64,000 nt of DNA. Origin: Edaphochlamys debaryana (lineage: Eukaryota; Chlorophyta; Chlorophyceae; Chlamydomonadales). The notes beneath the pieces are model-generated. The model was not told the DNA's origin. It saw only the letters and a list, made by a program, of their open reading frames with translations, and ran no database searches. The position numbers and the translations under genes were made by a program. Location: NCBI GenBank assembly GCA_016858145.1, contig JAEHOE010000016.1, positions 930,001 to 994,000 of the forward strand. The letters are read 5' to 3'. This document shows positions 24,881 to 37,700 of this stretch, piece after piece (position 1 is the first letter of the stretch; every line of letters begins with the position of its first letter).

Positions 24881-26150
24881 TGCCTGGGGCCCAGGACCGG
24901 CATCCTAGCCGCAGGGCAGGGTGCTCTGGACCCGCTCTCGGACCTGATGCTCGACGCGGGGTGGGGCCGCGGCCAGGCCACGCCAGGACGGGTTCGGTAG
25001 CGCTCTGGGACCCTGTGGGCCAATCGCTTGCACGCTAGCTGCATAGATGCATGAGCCTGGAGCCCATGACCACGACCGTGGCCCGCATGCAAGCTCCACT
25101 GGAGCTACCACTGGCAGTAGATGAGGGGTGAGGCCGTTCAGGCCAGGGAGGCACGTACAGAAGCCCAGTTCTGGGGCGGAAGTTCTCCTGGGAAAGACAT
25201 GCGCGCGATGTGGACACGCTGGGGCGTAGATAGGGGCAGGGTGACGGCCTGTACACTGTACAGTGGAGGAAGCATCCCACTCCTAGGCCTGTTGCGTTAG
25301 ACCGCCAAACAATCTGTTGACTGCTGAGTTGGATTACGTGAGCATGCACACTGGTGCCTTAAGACCGTCGAGGATTGAGCGTCGAGGAGTTCCCTCCCTC
25401 AGCTTGCTACGAGCTGCCAGAGTTGTGTGCGCTGGGACTTGGAGGAGGATGGATAATGACAAGCGCTGGGCGCCCCCATGTTGCAATTGGCGAACACTTA
25501 ACATAGTGCACGCAGGGTGCACGTGTGCCTTTGCACCAGGGGTGATGTGGCGCAAGGTGCGCACTGCAATAACTGCTGCAGATTTGCATCGGTTGTGTGG
25601 CGGATCCGGTTCTGTACGACTGTACGCAGAGGCCGCGTGTGCACATGCCGGCCGGAAGTGTAGCGAGGCGCAGGCGTGCGTGTGGCTATGTTTATTGCAG
25701 CCGTACACAGGGGCCTGCCCGTCGGTACCAGGCCGTACAGCATCGACCCTTTGCGGCGCGGCAGGCCGTTAGGCCGATAAGGCCGCCTCACTGTTCTTAA
25801 TGCTTCCTGCATGCCTCTCGCTCTACACTGCGTACACGGCTCACGGTAGAGCACGCTATTGCTCACTCCAATTGCTCCCATGGTCCCCACTTCCCCTCAC
25901 GTGCACTCACTCCCGAGTCGTCCCTGCACGCTCGCCCGCCGACTTCTCACGCGCTCACATGTCCCGCGGGGCAGGAATCCGCCTGCTTCATGCCAAATGG
26001 CACCGCCGCCTTGCGGGTTGCGGCTGGTCATACCCTCTCTCTCTCCCACCATCCATCCCCGCGTCTCCCACCGAGCCCCCTTGGCCTGCTACCCCCCCTC
26101 CCTCCGCTCGCCCTCCCTTTCACCCCCCCCCCCTCCTTCCCCTCAACCTC
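24881..26150. other. Convergent intergenic region with pyrimidine-rich tract
   Basis: It lies between the 3' end of PAS copy 1 (+) and that of START-like A (-). No gene is supported. A strongly C/T-rich tract runs from about 26032 to 26150 and on into the acidic C-terminal codons of START-like A. No TGTAA signal was found for either gene. Confidence 0.5.
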
Positions 26151-28403
26151 TCACAGCGTGTCCTCCTCCCCCTCCCCCTCCTCGTCCTCTTCCTCCTCCT
26201 CCCACGCGTCGTCGAATGCGAAGCTCCGCAGCCCCTGCTGCCGCTGCGCCGCCGCCTGCCGCAGCTCCTCCGCCTGCTTGGCCGCCCACTCGCCCGTGGG
26301 GTCGCACACCGCCTCCACAGCCTCCGCGTGGGACACGCCCGTGGCAGCGGCGTGGGCGACGACCTGCGGGGCGCGGGGGTTGCGGCGGCCCATGTATAGA
26401 CGGGATGGAAGGGCGTGTGACGAGTACAGAGTGTACGGCGGATGCACGTGCGTGGGAGCGCAACAAGCAAGGTTCGTTGGAAGGGATGGCCTGCATTGAT
26501 GGGATGCGATGGGCAACCATCGAGAGCGCAAGAGGGCGGGCAGAGGGCAAGGCGTGCTGGATCAGGCGCTGGCTGCCCTGAGGATTGCGCGGTACTGTAG
26601 AATGGATGAAAGGGAGTGAAGGACTTTGCTCATGGCGGGCGCACGAGCCTCACACCTAAAAACCCAGCCCATGGCTGTGCTCGTCCCTACCTTGTCGGCC
26701 GCAGCCTTGAGCTCCAGGAGCAGGGCCCGCACGTGCTTCAGGCATGCCTCTGCACGCACGAAGCACCAAGTGCACGCACGTCAGCGTCAGTTCTTCCGCC
26801 GAAGGTCAAGCTTATGTGGGATTACGTGCGCTTCCCGAGATTAGGTGGCGCTTCCCGTGCGTTACCCAGTTGCCTTCCACACCACACTCGCTCCAAAGCA
26901 TACAGTCCTGCTGCCCCGGAGTCCGGCTCTGCCGCGTGCCCTCGTTTCGTGCTCCGCCCCTCTCTCATTTTGCTAGAAAGGGTCAGCACGCAACGCACCT
27001 CGTAGGATGTGGCCCAGCAAGGGCATCCGCGTTAGCCACGTTGGCGTGCCTGGACGGGGAGTTGGCAGCACGAGCGGGGCAGGGGCACGCACTCACTGAG
27101 GCACAGCGCGCAATGCAGTACGGCGCCCAACCCACTGCAACCCCTTGCAGCCCAAGGCCCCAAGCCTTGTTACGGCAGTCCTCGGTGGTTACAATGAGGG
27201 ACCCCAGCGGGGTACACGGCAGCTGAACGCCGTGGCTTGACAGCCAACCTCACGGGCTTACCCCCTGCAAGCCAGCACGCCGCCCCCTAGCTTGAACGGC
27301 AGGGCCCCTACCCGGGCTCCAAAAGAGATATAATGAAGACCATCCATTGTTACGGCAGCACTCTGCAAACGTGGCATGGCATGCGACCGCTTCCCTAATC
27401 GCTGTTAACTGTTAACTTCAATCTGACCCCTACCTAGAGTTGACTGCACCCACCCTTTGGCAGTATGTCCTGTGTTGACTCCGCCCGGCTGCCCACCACA
27501 CGGCCCGTGGCGGGGTCGGTGACGGGGCGGAAGGCCGTGGTCCCCGTGTACTTCTTGAAGCAAGTCTGCGGGGCGCAATCCCATGGGGTGGCGCCGCGGA
27601 GGGAGTTGAGACACGGGCTTAGGGTACGGCATTTTCGGCACCAAAGCCGCATCGGATAACAACCGCGCACCAGGCGGGCATGTCGATCGACACCACGAGC
27701 TGCACAGGGAACCGTCAAGAGGCACGGCAGGAGGGGACGGACAGTATGTACTGATACCTAACGTGGATGAGGCATGCCTCCCAGGCCTGAATGCCCGGCA
27801 ACGCGAACGGTCTCACGCTCTTGAGGGCCTTGAAGGTCACGGTCAGCGCGGCTGGGTTGCGCCGGTCCTCAGTTATGTGCAGGAGAGACTCGTCGTGCTT
27901 CTTCCGCAGAACGCCGTCCCCGTCGGTGGTTTGCGTCACCTGCAAACATGCGAGGGGGTTGGTTGGCCATGGGTCGACCAGGAGAAGAAGGCCGAGCGTG
28001 GTGGCGAGACGACGCGGAGCGGGGTGGAAAGGAAGGCACGCACGCGGGTGCTGGGTAGGTACACGCCACGCGCCTTGCTAGATCGCATCGATCCGGTTAC
28101 GATGCTTACCGTTACCTCTTTGTAGAGTGGCTGAGCTATCAGCACAACGCAGTCCTTGTGGACCTCGCGGGACCGCATCAGCGTGCGCAGGCCTGCACGC
28201 ACGGATGTTGGGGATGCAGCGGAAACGTCGGTGACAGGGTGACACCTAGCTGACGCCAACCCGTGCTCACCAGGATGCATGCCGAGAGCGAAGAAGCTTG
28301 CTGCGTCCAAGTCGCACTGCACGGTGGCCTCAACGCTCAGGAGGTGCCCCTTGCGATTGCAGACGCGAACCGCCCAGCCGTCACCATAATCTTTGGTAGC
28401 CAT
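26151..28403 (-). CDS. START-like (SRPBCC) candidate protein, copy A
   Basis: Seven exons: 28271-28403, 28110-28192, 27817-27939, 27454-27565, 26999-27049, 26691-26749, 26151-26363; total 774 nt, 257 aa. Starts MATKDYGDGW. Exon lengths 1 to 6 equal those of copy B exactly (133, 83, 123, 112, 51, 59). The order of segments (an N..GH.L..EATV strand, LGMHPG, LYKEVTVTQTT, LTVTFKALKSTCFKKYTGTTAFRPV, then a C-terminal amphipathic helix EACLKHVRALLLELKAA) resembles plant and algal START-like/DUF220 proteins of the SRPBCC lipid-binding superfamily. That assignment is from pattern only. The tail is acidic (EEEEEDEEGEGEE) and stops early compared with copy B. The gene is divergent from ABCG copy A, sharing a 435-bp upstream region. 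The gene itself is well supported; the family is tentative. Confidence 0.72.
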
Positions 28404-28838
28404 GACACCTTCACACTGGAGCGCACACACACACACACGCAGGGCAGGCTGCAGAAGTCGCGGGCCGTCCCCGGCGGGCTGGATGGATGGCGGGGCAGTA
28501 GCAAGGAGCGGCGCACTTTGCCGTCAAGGGTTACAGGTTGACGACCATCATATGCGGTCGATAGACGCCAAGCTGTCAGGTGATGCGTCTCGGCTGTTTC
28601 GGCCTGTTTTGGGGCAGTGTGTGGCTCAAAACAAGCAATGGCTGCGGGTAGTGTACCAACAATGCAGCACATGTGCTTATATTGCTTGGACTTGATGCGA
28701 AGCAGAATGCGCGCTAAACGGGAGTGGTACGGCATCCGCCCGCTGAAAAGCCCGTGCAGTCGTTCGGCCCTGATAAGGCCTTTGGCGCCCCGACGGCGAC
28801 GCACGCGCTTTGTTGTGCACCTTGTATGCGAAGCAACG
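28404..28838. promoter_or_regulatory. Divergent promoter region, START-like A / ABCG-A
   Basis: 435 bp separate the two start codons, so it must hold both promoters and 5' leaders. It contains an (AC)n run at about 28423-28438 next to the START-like start, and GATAAGGC at 28772-28779, 59 bases before the ABCG start. The same octamer occurs at a like position in the inverted copy of this arrangement. Confidence 0.6.
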
Positions 28839-31800
28839 ATGCAACAGGCGACGTGTAACGGCGTTCGCCTGCAATGGTCGGGGCTCTGCGTCTCGACGAC
28901 GGACCGTGCGACCAGCCAGCCGAGGAGCCTCTTGAGTGATGCTTCAGGAGTCGCGAGCCCTGGGCGGCTGCTCGCCGTGCTTGGCCCTTCAGGGGCAGGA
29001 AAGTCCACCATGGTGAGCAGGCGCGGGCGAGCGAACGAGCTGAATACAAATGCAGGAACGGGCTTAACATTTTAACGCGACGACCTGAAGGCATTAGGTG
29101 AGCGTGATTGGTTACAGCTGTCGAACCCTCGTTTATCCCGCGCATCCATCGGCCGGCGGGGCGCAGTGGACGTCTCTGTTTGCCGAGGCCATAGATTTCG
29201 GTAGGACCTTTGCAAAACAGCGCACCGAACATGCGCGCAAACGCGCACAAAACTGGCCGAACGAAGCAGGGCCGAAGAAGTAAAACGAGTCGCGCTATCG
29301 GCAATTGACAGCTCGTCGCCCGCCCCGCCCGCGCCACCAGCTTAACGCTCTGGCTTGCAAGACGCGAGGTGCCAAGGTGGAGGGCCGTGTGCTGCTAAAC
29401 GGCGCGCCTTGCACAGCTGGCGCCATCCGCGAGCTGTCGGCATACGTGCAGCAACAAGACGTCCTTTTGCCTAGCGCCACGGTGAGGACGCGTGGCGCGG
29501 GCAGTGAGGGGACGCGGCGGGGCGGGGGGGGGGGCGGGGGAAGAGAAGAAGGGCTTGGGACGCGCGCTGATGGACTGCGCGGCGTGGCGTGGCTGGCGCC
29601 CTTGCTTGCCGCAACCTGCTCATGCCGTTCGCCGCCTCCCCCTGGCCGCCCTTGCCACGCCCCTAGGTCCGGGAGGTGGTGCTCGCCTCTGCTCAGCTGC
29701 GCCTCCCCTATGCGATACCCCTGGAGACCAAGCGGGAACTCGTGGAGGAGGCGCTTCGCGACCTGGTGAGAGGCACTAGAGTACAGGCGACCTGCATCGG
29801 GCTCCTGCCCAACCTCATACCTCATGTGACATCGGGCTCCTGCACAGCCCCTCACGCACCAAGCAGGGGCAAGCGCACCCTGGCCCTTGGACCTCCCCAA
29901 ACTCTCACGCCTCTAATCGCCTTACGTGCCCTTTGCCCAATGCAGGACCTGCTCGCCTGTGCTGACACGCTGATCGGTGACGAGCTGAGGGGCCTCAAGG
30001 GAGTCAGCGGGGGCGAGCGGCGCCGAACCAGCGTGGCTGCAGAGCTGGTCAAGGTGCGTACGGCAGCGGGGGCCGCAGTGCGGTGGGCCTGCGACGGACC
30101 TGGGTGGGCCTGCAGGGGCAGGCCATTCAGCTGACCTTCCTAACCAACTTCCCCCTCGCGCCCCCCCTTCCCCTCCCAGGACCCTCGGCTGCTGTTCCTG
30201 GACGAGCCCAGCAGCGGCCTGGACAGCGAGACGGCCATGGGGGTGGTGGCAGCGCTGTCCCGCCTGGCGCGAAAGGGCCGCACAGTGGTGAGTGCCCTCG
30301 CTCTGTGTGTGGGGACCCTCAACTTGACGGCTTAGTTGCTCAGTGCCTGAAGAGCCCACGGCCCGTTCCCCATGTCCACGCAGATCTGCACGCTCCACCA
30401 GCCCAACTCAGACATCACAGAGGTCTTCGACGACCTAATGCTCCTGGCGGGGGGCAGGGTGGTGAGCGGGCGCGGGGGCGACCGCACCTCAGCAATGAGT
30501 GGAGACTCCTGTTCATTACGCGGGTCATAACGGCCACACCTCGCAGCTCTTGACACCTGCCTGTGCCCTGCTGCTCCCTGGTGTCACTTCAGGTGTACGG
30601 TGGACCCTGGGCGGGCGCTGTGGGCTTCTTCACCCGGGCCGGCTTCAGGTGAGATCCCTCTCCAGAGCCTCACTCTCCTCCGCGTCACCTTTGCAACCGC
30701 GCTCCTCCTGTTCCTGCCTGCCTTGCGCGTTAGCCCTGACAGGCTATCCTCGGCTCCTCCCCCACTCCCGTCTGCCCATCCGGCCGCAGCTGCCCCTCCT
30801 TCAAGAACCCCGCGGACTACTTCCTCCAGGTCATGACCCGCAGCGGCGCCGAGGCGGTCGACCAGCTCACGTCCGCCTACGCAGCGGGCTTCGAGGGCCT
30901 GTGGGGCAACAGCTGGGTCAAGGACACCCCGACCCCGCAGGTCTCGCGGCGTAAGCTCCGGCTGGCCTCTGGCCCCGCGGCTCCCAAGGGGCCCTCGTGC
31001 ACAGCCGTGGAGGCGGCCGATGTGAACGTGGAGGCAGGAACGGGAGCCCCGGCGGAGGCAGCATCTAACCGCGTGGCGGCGGCAGCGTGGGAGCAGGCCG
31101 CAGGCGCAGTCGTAATCGAGATGAGCGCAGAAAAGGTGGTCGAGGACAAGCGTCCCTCGCCATGCGGCAGCAGCGGCAGCTCTTTCAGCAGCCTGGTAAA
31201 GGAGCCGAGCAGAGGAGATGACGACGCGGACCCGCGTCTCAGGAGCCTGCCAAACACGCGGCGGATGCTCCTGCGTTTCGGCAGCAGCGGCGTCAGCGGC
31301 GCTGGCAGCGCAGAGGTCAGCAGTGCTTGGAGCTTCCGTGGCGGCTGCTTCGGAGGCGGAGGCGATGTGGAGGGCCCCTCGGATGCGGACCGGCAATCGG
31401 CCCTCGGCATCCCCCTGTGGTACAAGGTGAGAGGGATGTGGCTGGAAGGGCAGTAGTGCTGTCGACCGCATTACAACTCGCTACCTTTGCACTTGTCCTG
31501 TGCTCCCCACTGGAAGCGCTTTGCTAGATGTCGTCTGTGCATGTGATCCTGTGCTGCTGCCGTACTGCATGCTCATCTGACCGGCGAGCCTACCTCTTCC
31601 GTTGCGTTCTCGAGCGAGCCTACCCCCGCTCAGCCTCTTCGCTCCTGTCATGCGCTCACTGCCTGCAGGTCTTCATCCTGTCCCAGCGCCGCTGGTGCGT
31701 GAGCCAGGTTGTTGATGGAAGGGTACCGCATGCATGTCCATTAGTGTACGACATGTCAGGGATGGACGCACACAGCATCCTGCCTATACAAGCGCACTCA

Positions 31801-33388
31801 GCATCCTCCCGCCCCTGTCGTCCCCCACAGGCGCACGTGGTCCCGGGACCCGCTGTACCTCACACGGGAGCTGGCGCAGTACGTGTGCTTTGCCTTATTC
31901 GTGGGCCTGGTGTACGCAAGGTGGGGCAGAGGAGGACGCGGTGTACGGCGGCGGACCCGCGCACGTGAAACACACCGGGGAGCTGATGGGGGCTGTGCGG
32001 CGGAGTTGGAGGCGTGGGCGGTCATCCATCGCGCGCACTGGTCACTGTGTTCAGGATCCCGTACCGGTACCCGTCCGCTCCTTGCATCCACGCATTCATT
32101 ATTCTTATTCCCGCACGCAGGTTCAGCTCCGACCTGGGAGTCGGGGACTACGCCCGTTCCACCTGCGTCTTCGTAATGCTCTGTACACTCAGCAACGTAC
32201 CGCCCAACACGGCAGGTGCGCTGGATGGGCGGAAGCCAATGCCCGATACGGTAGAGGCCCTGCAAGCACGAGACCCCGCCATGCGTGCCACTTGCGGCCC
32301 CTTAGGTCCAGTCGGCTCTCTCAATCTTTCACGCTTGCCTCTCGCTCGCCCCCACCCCATCCCCTCCCAGTCGCCACTTGGCACGAGGAGCGCGTGCTGC
32401 TCAAGCGCGAGCTGGACGACCGGCTCTACTCCGTCACCGCCTACTACCTGGCGCGGTACTCGGTGCTGATGCCGTTCGCGCTGGCGCAGGTCAGCATCTT
32501 CCTCACCATCCTGTACTTCATGGCGGGCTTCGTGGTGAGTGCGGTACCAAGCTCGTACGAAGCGGTACGGCTTGTATTGGAGGAGAGGGCTGCCAGGCAG
32601 TGGTGGATAAATTGTGCAGTGGGTGCATATAGCGTGCTTGCTTGGGGGCAGAAGGGCGGGGGCTGGACGGGCCGGACACCACACGCCTCGTCCTCATCAC
32701 CCGCCCGCTGCGTACCACCCGCAGGTCTCGGCCTCGAGCTTCTTTACTTTCTTCGGCGTCATGATAATGTTTCAGATGATCTCCGAGGGCATCGGAGCCT
32801 GCTTTGCCGCACTGACCCGCACCATCACGGCGGGGCTGCTGAGCGCCATGTTGTGCCTCATGGTCTGCCTCGCATTTGGGGGCTTCCTCACGACCACGGT
32901 GAGTGACGAGGGGTGAAGTCGAGGCGGAGTGGGGGGTGGGTGGGACGGCAAGATGCATGACGACCGGAGTTTGGGGTTAGGAGAACCTTGGAGCTTGGGG
33001 TTGGAGCCAGCAGGGATTCCATCCTGGCGGCGGTGCGTAAGGTCCCCATCTGTCATCCTGCCGTGCCTAAGCCTCTTAGGCCCCGCCCACGCAGAGCCTA
33101 CCTGCTCCCTCCCTCCCCCGCCAGGTCCCTGTCTACTTTGAGTGGATTCACAAGACCAGTTACTTCACCTACGCCTACTCGGCGCTCATCGAGACGGAGT
33201 TCTCCAAGACGAGCTTTGTCAACCCGCAGACGGGACAGGTGGTGCCTGGCATGCAGGTCTTCCCACGGCAGCTGGTGACGGGGCTGTCGTACGCTGGCAA
33301 CATTGGTGTGCTGGCGGCGCAGTGCGCTGCCATGGAGCTAATCAAACTCGCAACACTGCACGTGGCCTACTGGACGGGCAGGATCTAG
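28839..33388 (+). CDS. ABCG (WBC) half-transporter, copy A
   Basis: Fourteen exons: 28839-29012, 29341-29481, 29667-29765, 29946-30053, 30180-30287, 30384-30461, 30593-30648, 30790-31426, 31669-31694, 31831-31920, 32121-32215, 32371-32534, 32725-32898, 33125-33388. They total 2214 nt, 737 aa, all phases consistent. The ATPase domain comes first: Walker [10 protein letters not shown] (about residue 50), Q-loop YVQQQD, signature VSGGERRR, Walker [15 protein letters not shown]-loop CTLHQP. A long low-complexity Ser/Gly/Ala linker in exon 8 separates it from about six membrane segments ([36 protein letters not shown] and others). ATPase-then-membrane order is diagnostic of ABCG half-transporters, which dimerise to export lipids, sterols or hydrophobic compounds; the substrate cannot be told. 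Ends GRI-stop. Confidence 0.95.
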
Positions 33389-33531
33389 GGTCCAGGATAT
33401 GTGATCCTGCAGTAGGATAGATGCCAGGGGTGGCTCCGCAACGCACGCGCACCCCATGAAGTAGGCGTCGCTATTGGCAGGAGTCCTGAGTACTGATCTG
33501 CGTGGGTGTGACCGTGCCAGGGTCGGGTGTC

Positions 33532-33549
33532 GTTGTTGTTGTTGTTGTT
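33532..33549 (+). repeat. (GTT)6 microsatellite
   Basis: Six tandem GTT units in the presumed ABCG-A 3' region. Confidence 0.9.
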
Positions 33550-33950
33550 AAACGGACAAGGTTATCAGCCGTGAACTCTCATAAGGGCCGTAGGCTAAAG
33601 GGAAGTGCGACCCTCCACCGACGGGGAAGGCCCCCGCAGCTAGGGGGCTGGGGAAATCCAAGCCCCCTTCCATCCTTGCGTTGCTAAGCTCTTTTGCACC
33701 GTACTGGCCCGTTCCTAGCGGATTGGCGGAAGGGAGAAGAAGTGATGAAGGGTGGCGGTCGAGGCGGCTGGCTGAAGTCACTGACCGACCGGCCATTGTG
33801 GGGGCAGGGGAGCACGCTGGTCGAACTCACAACTGAAGCGAAAGTGCCGGTCACTTGTCTACGTCCCCTGCAATGGCGGGGGCCACTGAGGTGCCGTGCG
33901 GGTGGGTTAGGGCCACGCGGTGAGGGGGGGGGCCTGGCGCTTAGGAGTAT

Positions 33951-33955
33951 TGTAA
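33951..33955 (+). promoter_or_regulatory. Candidate TGTAA poly(A) signal of ABCG-A
   Basis: The only TGTAA noticed between the ABCG-A stop and the next gene on the same strand, in an A-rich context. Inferred. Confidence 0.4.
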
Positions 33956-34595
33956 AATCATGCTGTGAGGAGCGCGATCTCATCATCCTGCAGGTCGGGT
34001 CGGAACTCAAGAGCCCTTGCATCCTGCCTGGACCGCGGGCACACTGGGGATAGGGATGGCCCCGCGGAACCATCCGCACGCGCCCCTGCTGGAATTCGGC
34101 GTTGCTGCTGGCAACAGACATCAATAATATGGAGGATTGCCATCTGAATGGCCGAGGGTGCCTCTGGCGTGTGAGCGTGGTGTGACCGTGCCCGAGAGCA
34201 GGTGTGACCCCCGCATCCATTGGCAGGCCCCCGCTGCAAACGGAGCGTGGGTGTCCAAGCCCGCCTCCCTTTTTCCTATCAGCCGATGCCAGAGCAGTGC
34301 CTGTGCATTGCAGCGCCTCGAGTCGGCTGCGGTGCGAAGCGACGTACACGTCGCACACGTCGCACCCGCCCTCAACCCACACAAGCGCCTATACGTCAAT
34401 TCACTTCTTGGTACAGCGTGCAAAAGCATCCTACGAGCACAGAAGTGTTTGCATACAAGTGCAGAGCTGGCTGCGCGAGTCGAAAATCACCGCTGTCGCG
34501 AGCCGAGCTTTCATCTGCTAGGCTGCGCCGACCGCATCGATAGCTAGCTAGCAGCACAAATTGCAGAAGCGAGACGCTGTTTGGCTCCGTCAGGG

Positions 34596-34659
34596 CTGCT
34601 CGGCAACTGGTTTGGGGCCGCAAGTAGACCGCATTCTACCTACACCTATGCTGGTTTGG
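34596..34659 (+). promoter_or_regulatory. Conserved leader/promoter block of PAS gene copy 2
   Basis: Counterpart of 5601-5669. It shares CTGCTCG, AAGTAG and CCTATGCTGGTT in the same order and lies just before the ATG at 34718. Conservation in otherwise diverged flanks suggests 5' UTR or core promoter. Confidence 0.45.
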
Positions 34660-34717
34660 CGTCACCGACTATGAAGCTGCTGTCGAGAGGACTTTGGAGT
34701 GCGAAGCCGGGCGGAGA

Positions 34718-37700
34718 ATGAAGAAGAAGGCTGCCCCGCGGGCGTCGTCGCTCGATGACTCCTCTTCCATCGGAAGCTTCAACAGCAAGGCCACACGGTA
34801 GGGTTGCAGGCAGGGTGCCTCGGGGCGTCACGCGGGCGGGGGACCAACTGGTCAACCGTGCGTGCGCACTTTACCCCCCTCTCCCCGACCACCCTTGGCA
34901 CTGCGGCACAGGGACACCGCCCTACCGCAAACCCGCGATGTGGAGGAAGCTGATGCGGATGACCTCAAGGCAGGGCGCCCTTGGGTGGCTGGGAGCTTCA
35001 CTAGCTAAAGAGTGCCCTACCCTCCCTGGCCCCTGGCTTGCGGGGCTTCATACCTCTCATGTGCTTCTGTGCCTGCATGGAGACAAAGCACACTAAGTCT
35101 TACTGCATGTGGAACCTCGGATGACCTCCTAGCCTCATCTCGCTTGTCCTGATCGTCAGTGTGGCACGGCAACCCGTGCTGCTCCCTACCCACAGACCGA
35201 CCAGGGCCTGGAGATGGGGCTGTTCGGAGTGCTCTACACGCTCAGCAAGGTGGGAAGGGCAAGGATGGACACAAATCAATATGTGGACTGCAGAGTAGGG
35301 CATGTCAAGGGCGGGCGCCCTGCAGCCCCGCTGTCCCGCTCACGCCTTTACTTGCCATCTGTACGGCTGCCCCAGGCCGGGTCAGCCGGGTCCCGGTCCT
35401 TGCTTGAGCTGTGTCACTCGGTAGTCCTTGATGTGCCCCTCCCTGCCACCGCACCGCAGGAGAAAGTGGACGGCAGCAAGCTGGTGGGGGTGGTGAAGCT
35501 GGTGCTCGACTTCCTGCAGGTGGGCGTGGGGCGGCGCGGGCAGGGGTGTGAGGGAGTCTGGGGTGGACAGGAGAGATGACCTGTTGCTAGGACTGCAGGC
35601 CTGTTCGACCGGGATGTGGGTCGGGCGCCGAGGTCGCCGACGGGAACGCAAGTTATGCATCTAGCATGTGGGTCGGGACCGTCCCTGCAAGCCTCTGCAA
35701 GCAGCCCCCTGCCCTGCGCTCTCCCTGTCCTCATCCTCCCGCAGCAACTGGTTGTGCTGCTGGCGGCAGACTACGGTGGGCGGTGCTTTGGCGGGGTGCT
35801 TGGACGCAGCTAGCTGTTAAGGCCATGGGCGCTGGGCGGCGGGGCTCTTGGTCAGCGGGGCTCTTGGTCAGCGGGGCTCTTGGTCAGCGGGGCGCTTGGG
35901 CGGCGGGGCGCTTGGGCGGAGGGGCATTGAGGCGGCGGGTCGCATTGGCGGCTGGGCGCGGGGCGGCGGGCTCGGCGGGGCGCGGGGCACACGGGTGGCG
36001 GGACCTGGGTGGCGGGGCTCCTTGGCGGCGGACTCTTGTCCCTCCTCACCGATGTCTGGGACACAACCATAGCTCAAAGCTCAGGCACGCCACCCTCTCA
36101 CCCCCTTGGCCGCAGGCTGGTACCCGTGGGTGACCGAGTGGACCGACCGCCTCACCTGGTGCGTGGGTGTAGGGTGCAGGCATGAAGTGAGGCATGCAGT
36201 GAGGCGTGCAGCCGCGCGCAAGTCCGTAATACCAAGCTCATTCCCTCCAACGCGCCCTGGAGCAGGCTGTGGGAGGGCATCGGCTATCTCAACTTCCAAC
36301 AGAAGCTTTCAGATGTGGTACGTGTTGGGCAAGCACCTGGAATGGAGGACGATGTACATGGTGCCCTGGTTTTCAGCCTTGCCGGGATGGGCCTGGACAA
36401 ATGCTCTATTGGACGACGCCCTTCTTCCGAGCCGGCTCGCCTGCCGTGTGACGGATGGCCCCTCCCATCGTACCTGCAGTCGTACCAGCTGTACGCGGGC
36501 GTGCTGTACGGCATCGGCGCGCTGCTGCTGCTCAGCTTGGCGCTGTGTGCGTACGTGGGCTACTGCTTCCGCCAGCACAAGTTCAAATATGTCTGGTGCG
36601 TCCAGATAGCGTGGTGGGACCTATCGAGTCTAACCCCGCTTTCCAGTCCAACAATAGGCAGCGTGGGAGAGGACGGCTTGGTTCAGAAAGTGACAGGCGA
36701 CTGCTCTGGCCCAGCTCACCTTCCTGCTCACTTCCCGGCGCCATCCTTGCCCTCCCTTCCCTTTCCGCACCCCCACCTCAGGCCGGTGTGGACTCTGCGT
36801 GTGGTCGTGAGCGTGTTCCTGCAGGCGAGCAGGGGCGGGGGCAGGGGGGGAGGGCCCTTGCGGTGGGCAGCCTGTGGGTTGCACTGCGGGGCTGTGGGGG
36901 TGGACGGAATGCATGCTCCTGGACAGCTTGGCCGCCCTTCCCAGCTTCTGTTGACCCACATCCCTCTGGCCCGCCTTTTAAAGCCTCTGCTGTCCCCACC
37001 CACCCACAGACCTTCTACGTTTCTGCCATGGGCGTGTTCTTCGTCTCCATCAACTGCCACACCTTGGCAAAGGACGACAGCGAGTACAAGAAGGGGTACC
37101 TGGAGAAGTACCCGGACCGAAGTGGGTCGTGAGGGGTTGTGCGGCGTGAGGGCTTCATGCACGGGGCACAGCGATACGCATGACTGTTGCCGAGGCTTTG
37201 GCTGGGTTGGATTTGGACTGGGCTTTGTACCCAAACGCGGATGCTTACACGTTATGTTCCGATTGTCTGCCGCCGGCCCTGTGCAGAGTGCAGCGACTTC
37301 CCCCAGGTCCTCAACGTTGTGGTGGCCGTCGTCCTGTCGGTCTTGTACAGGTGCGGATGCTTGCTTCGCTCTGGGATTCTAAGGGTAGCAGACTGCAGCG
37401 CACGCTCGGTTCGCGCACTCCTTCCCTGACGTCCACCCCGCTAGAGGGTGTTTGTAGCACCTGCGCTCTGACTGGCTGGCTGAAAAAGGGACAGTAACGA
37501 GTGCTGCGCAGGCAGACCCAGCGTCTTCCACTCGCCTGGACCGTCCAAGGCTCTTGTTAAGCTTTGTGGCCCCCTTCCCCCGCAGCCTGATTGTGTTCGT
37601 GACCACGGCCGCCGACTTTGAGCTCGACCCCCTGTCTACCAGCCTGCTGGCGGGCGCACACCCGCACGTCGAGGTGAGGTGCACGCCACCTGGGTCGATG

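Larger units (their letters stand above)
33389..34717. other. Intergenic region: ABCG-A 3' end and PAS copy 2 promoter
   Basis: No gene is supported. It contains a (GTT)6 microsatellite (33532-33549), a candidate TGTAA poly(A) signal for ABCG-A at 33951-33955, 563 bases behind its stop, and the conserved PAS leader block near its end. Confidence 0.5.

Noticed and set aside
29518..29546. G-run in ABCG-A intron 2 as a regulatory quadruplex
   Set aside because: G-rich runs are frequent in introns of this genome, and nothing here separates this one from background composition.
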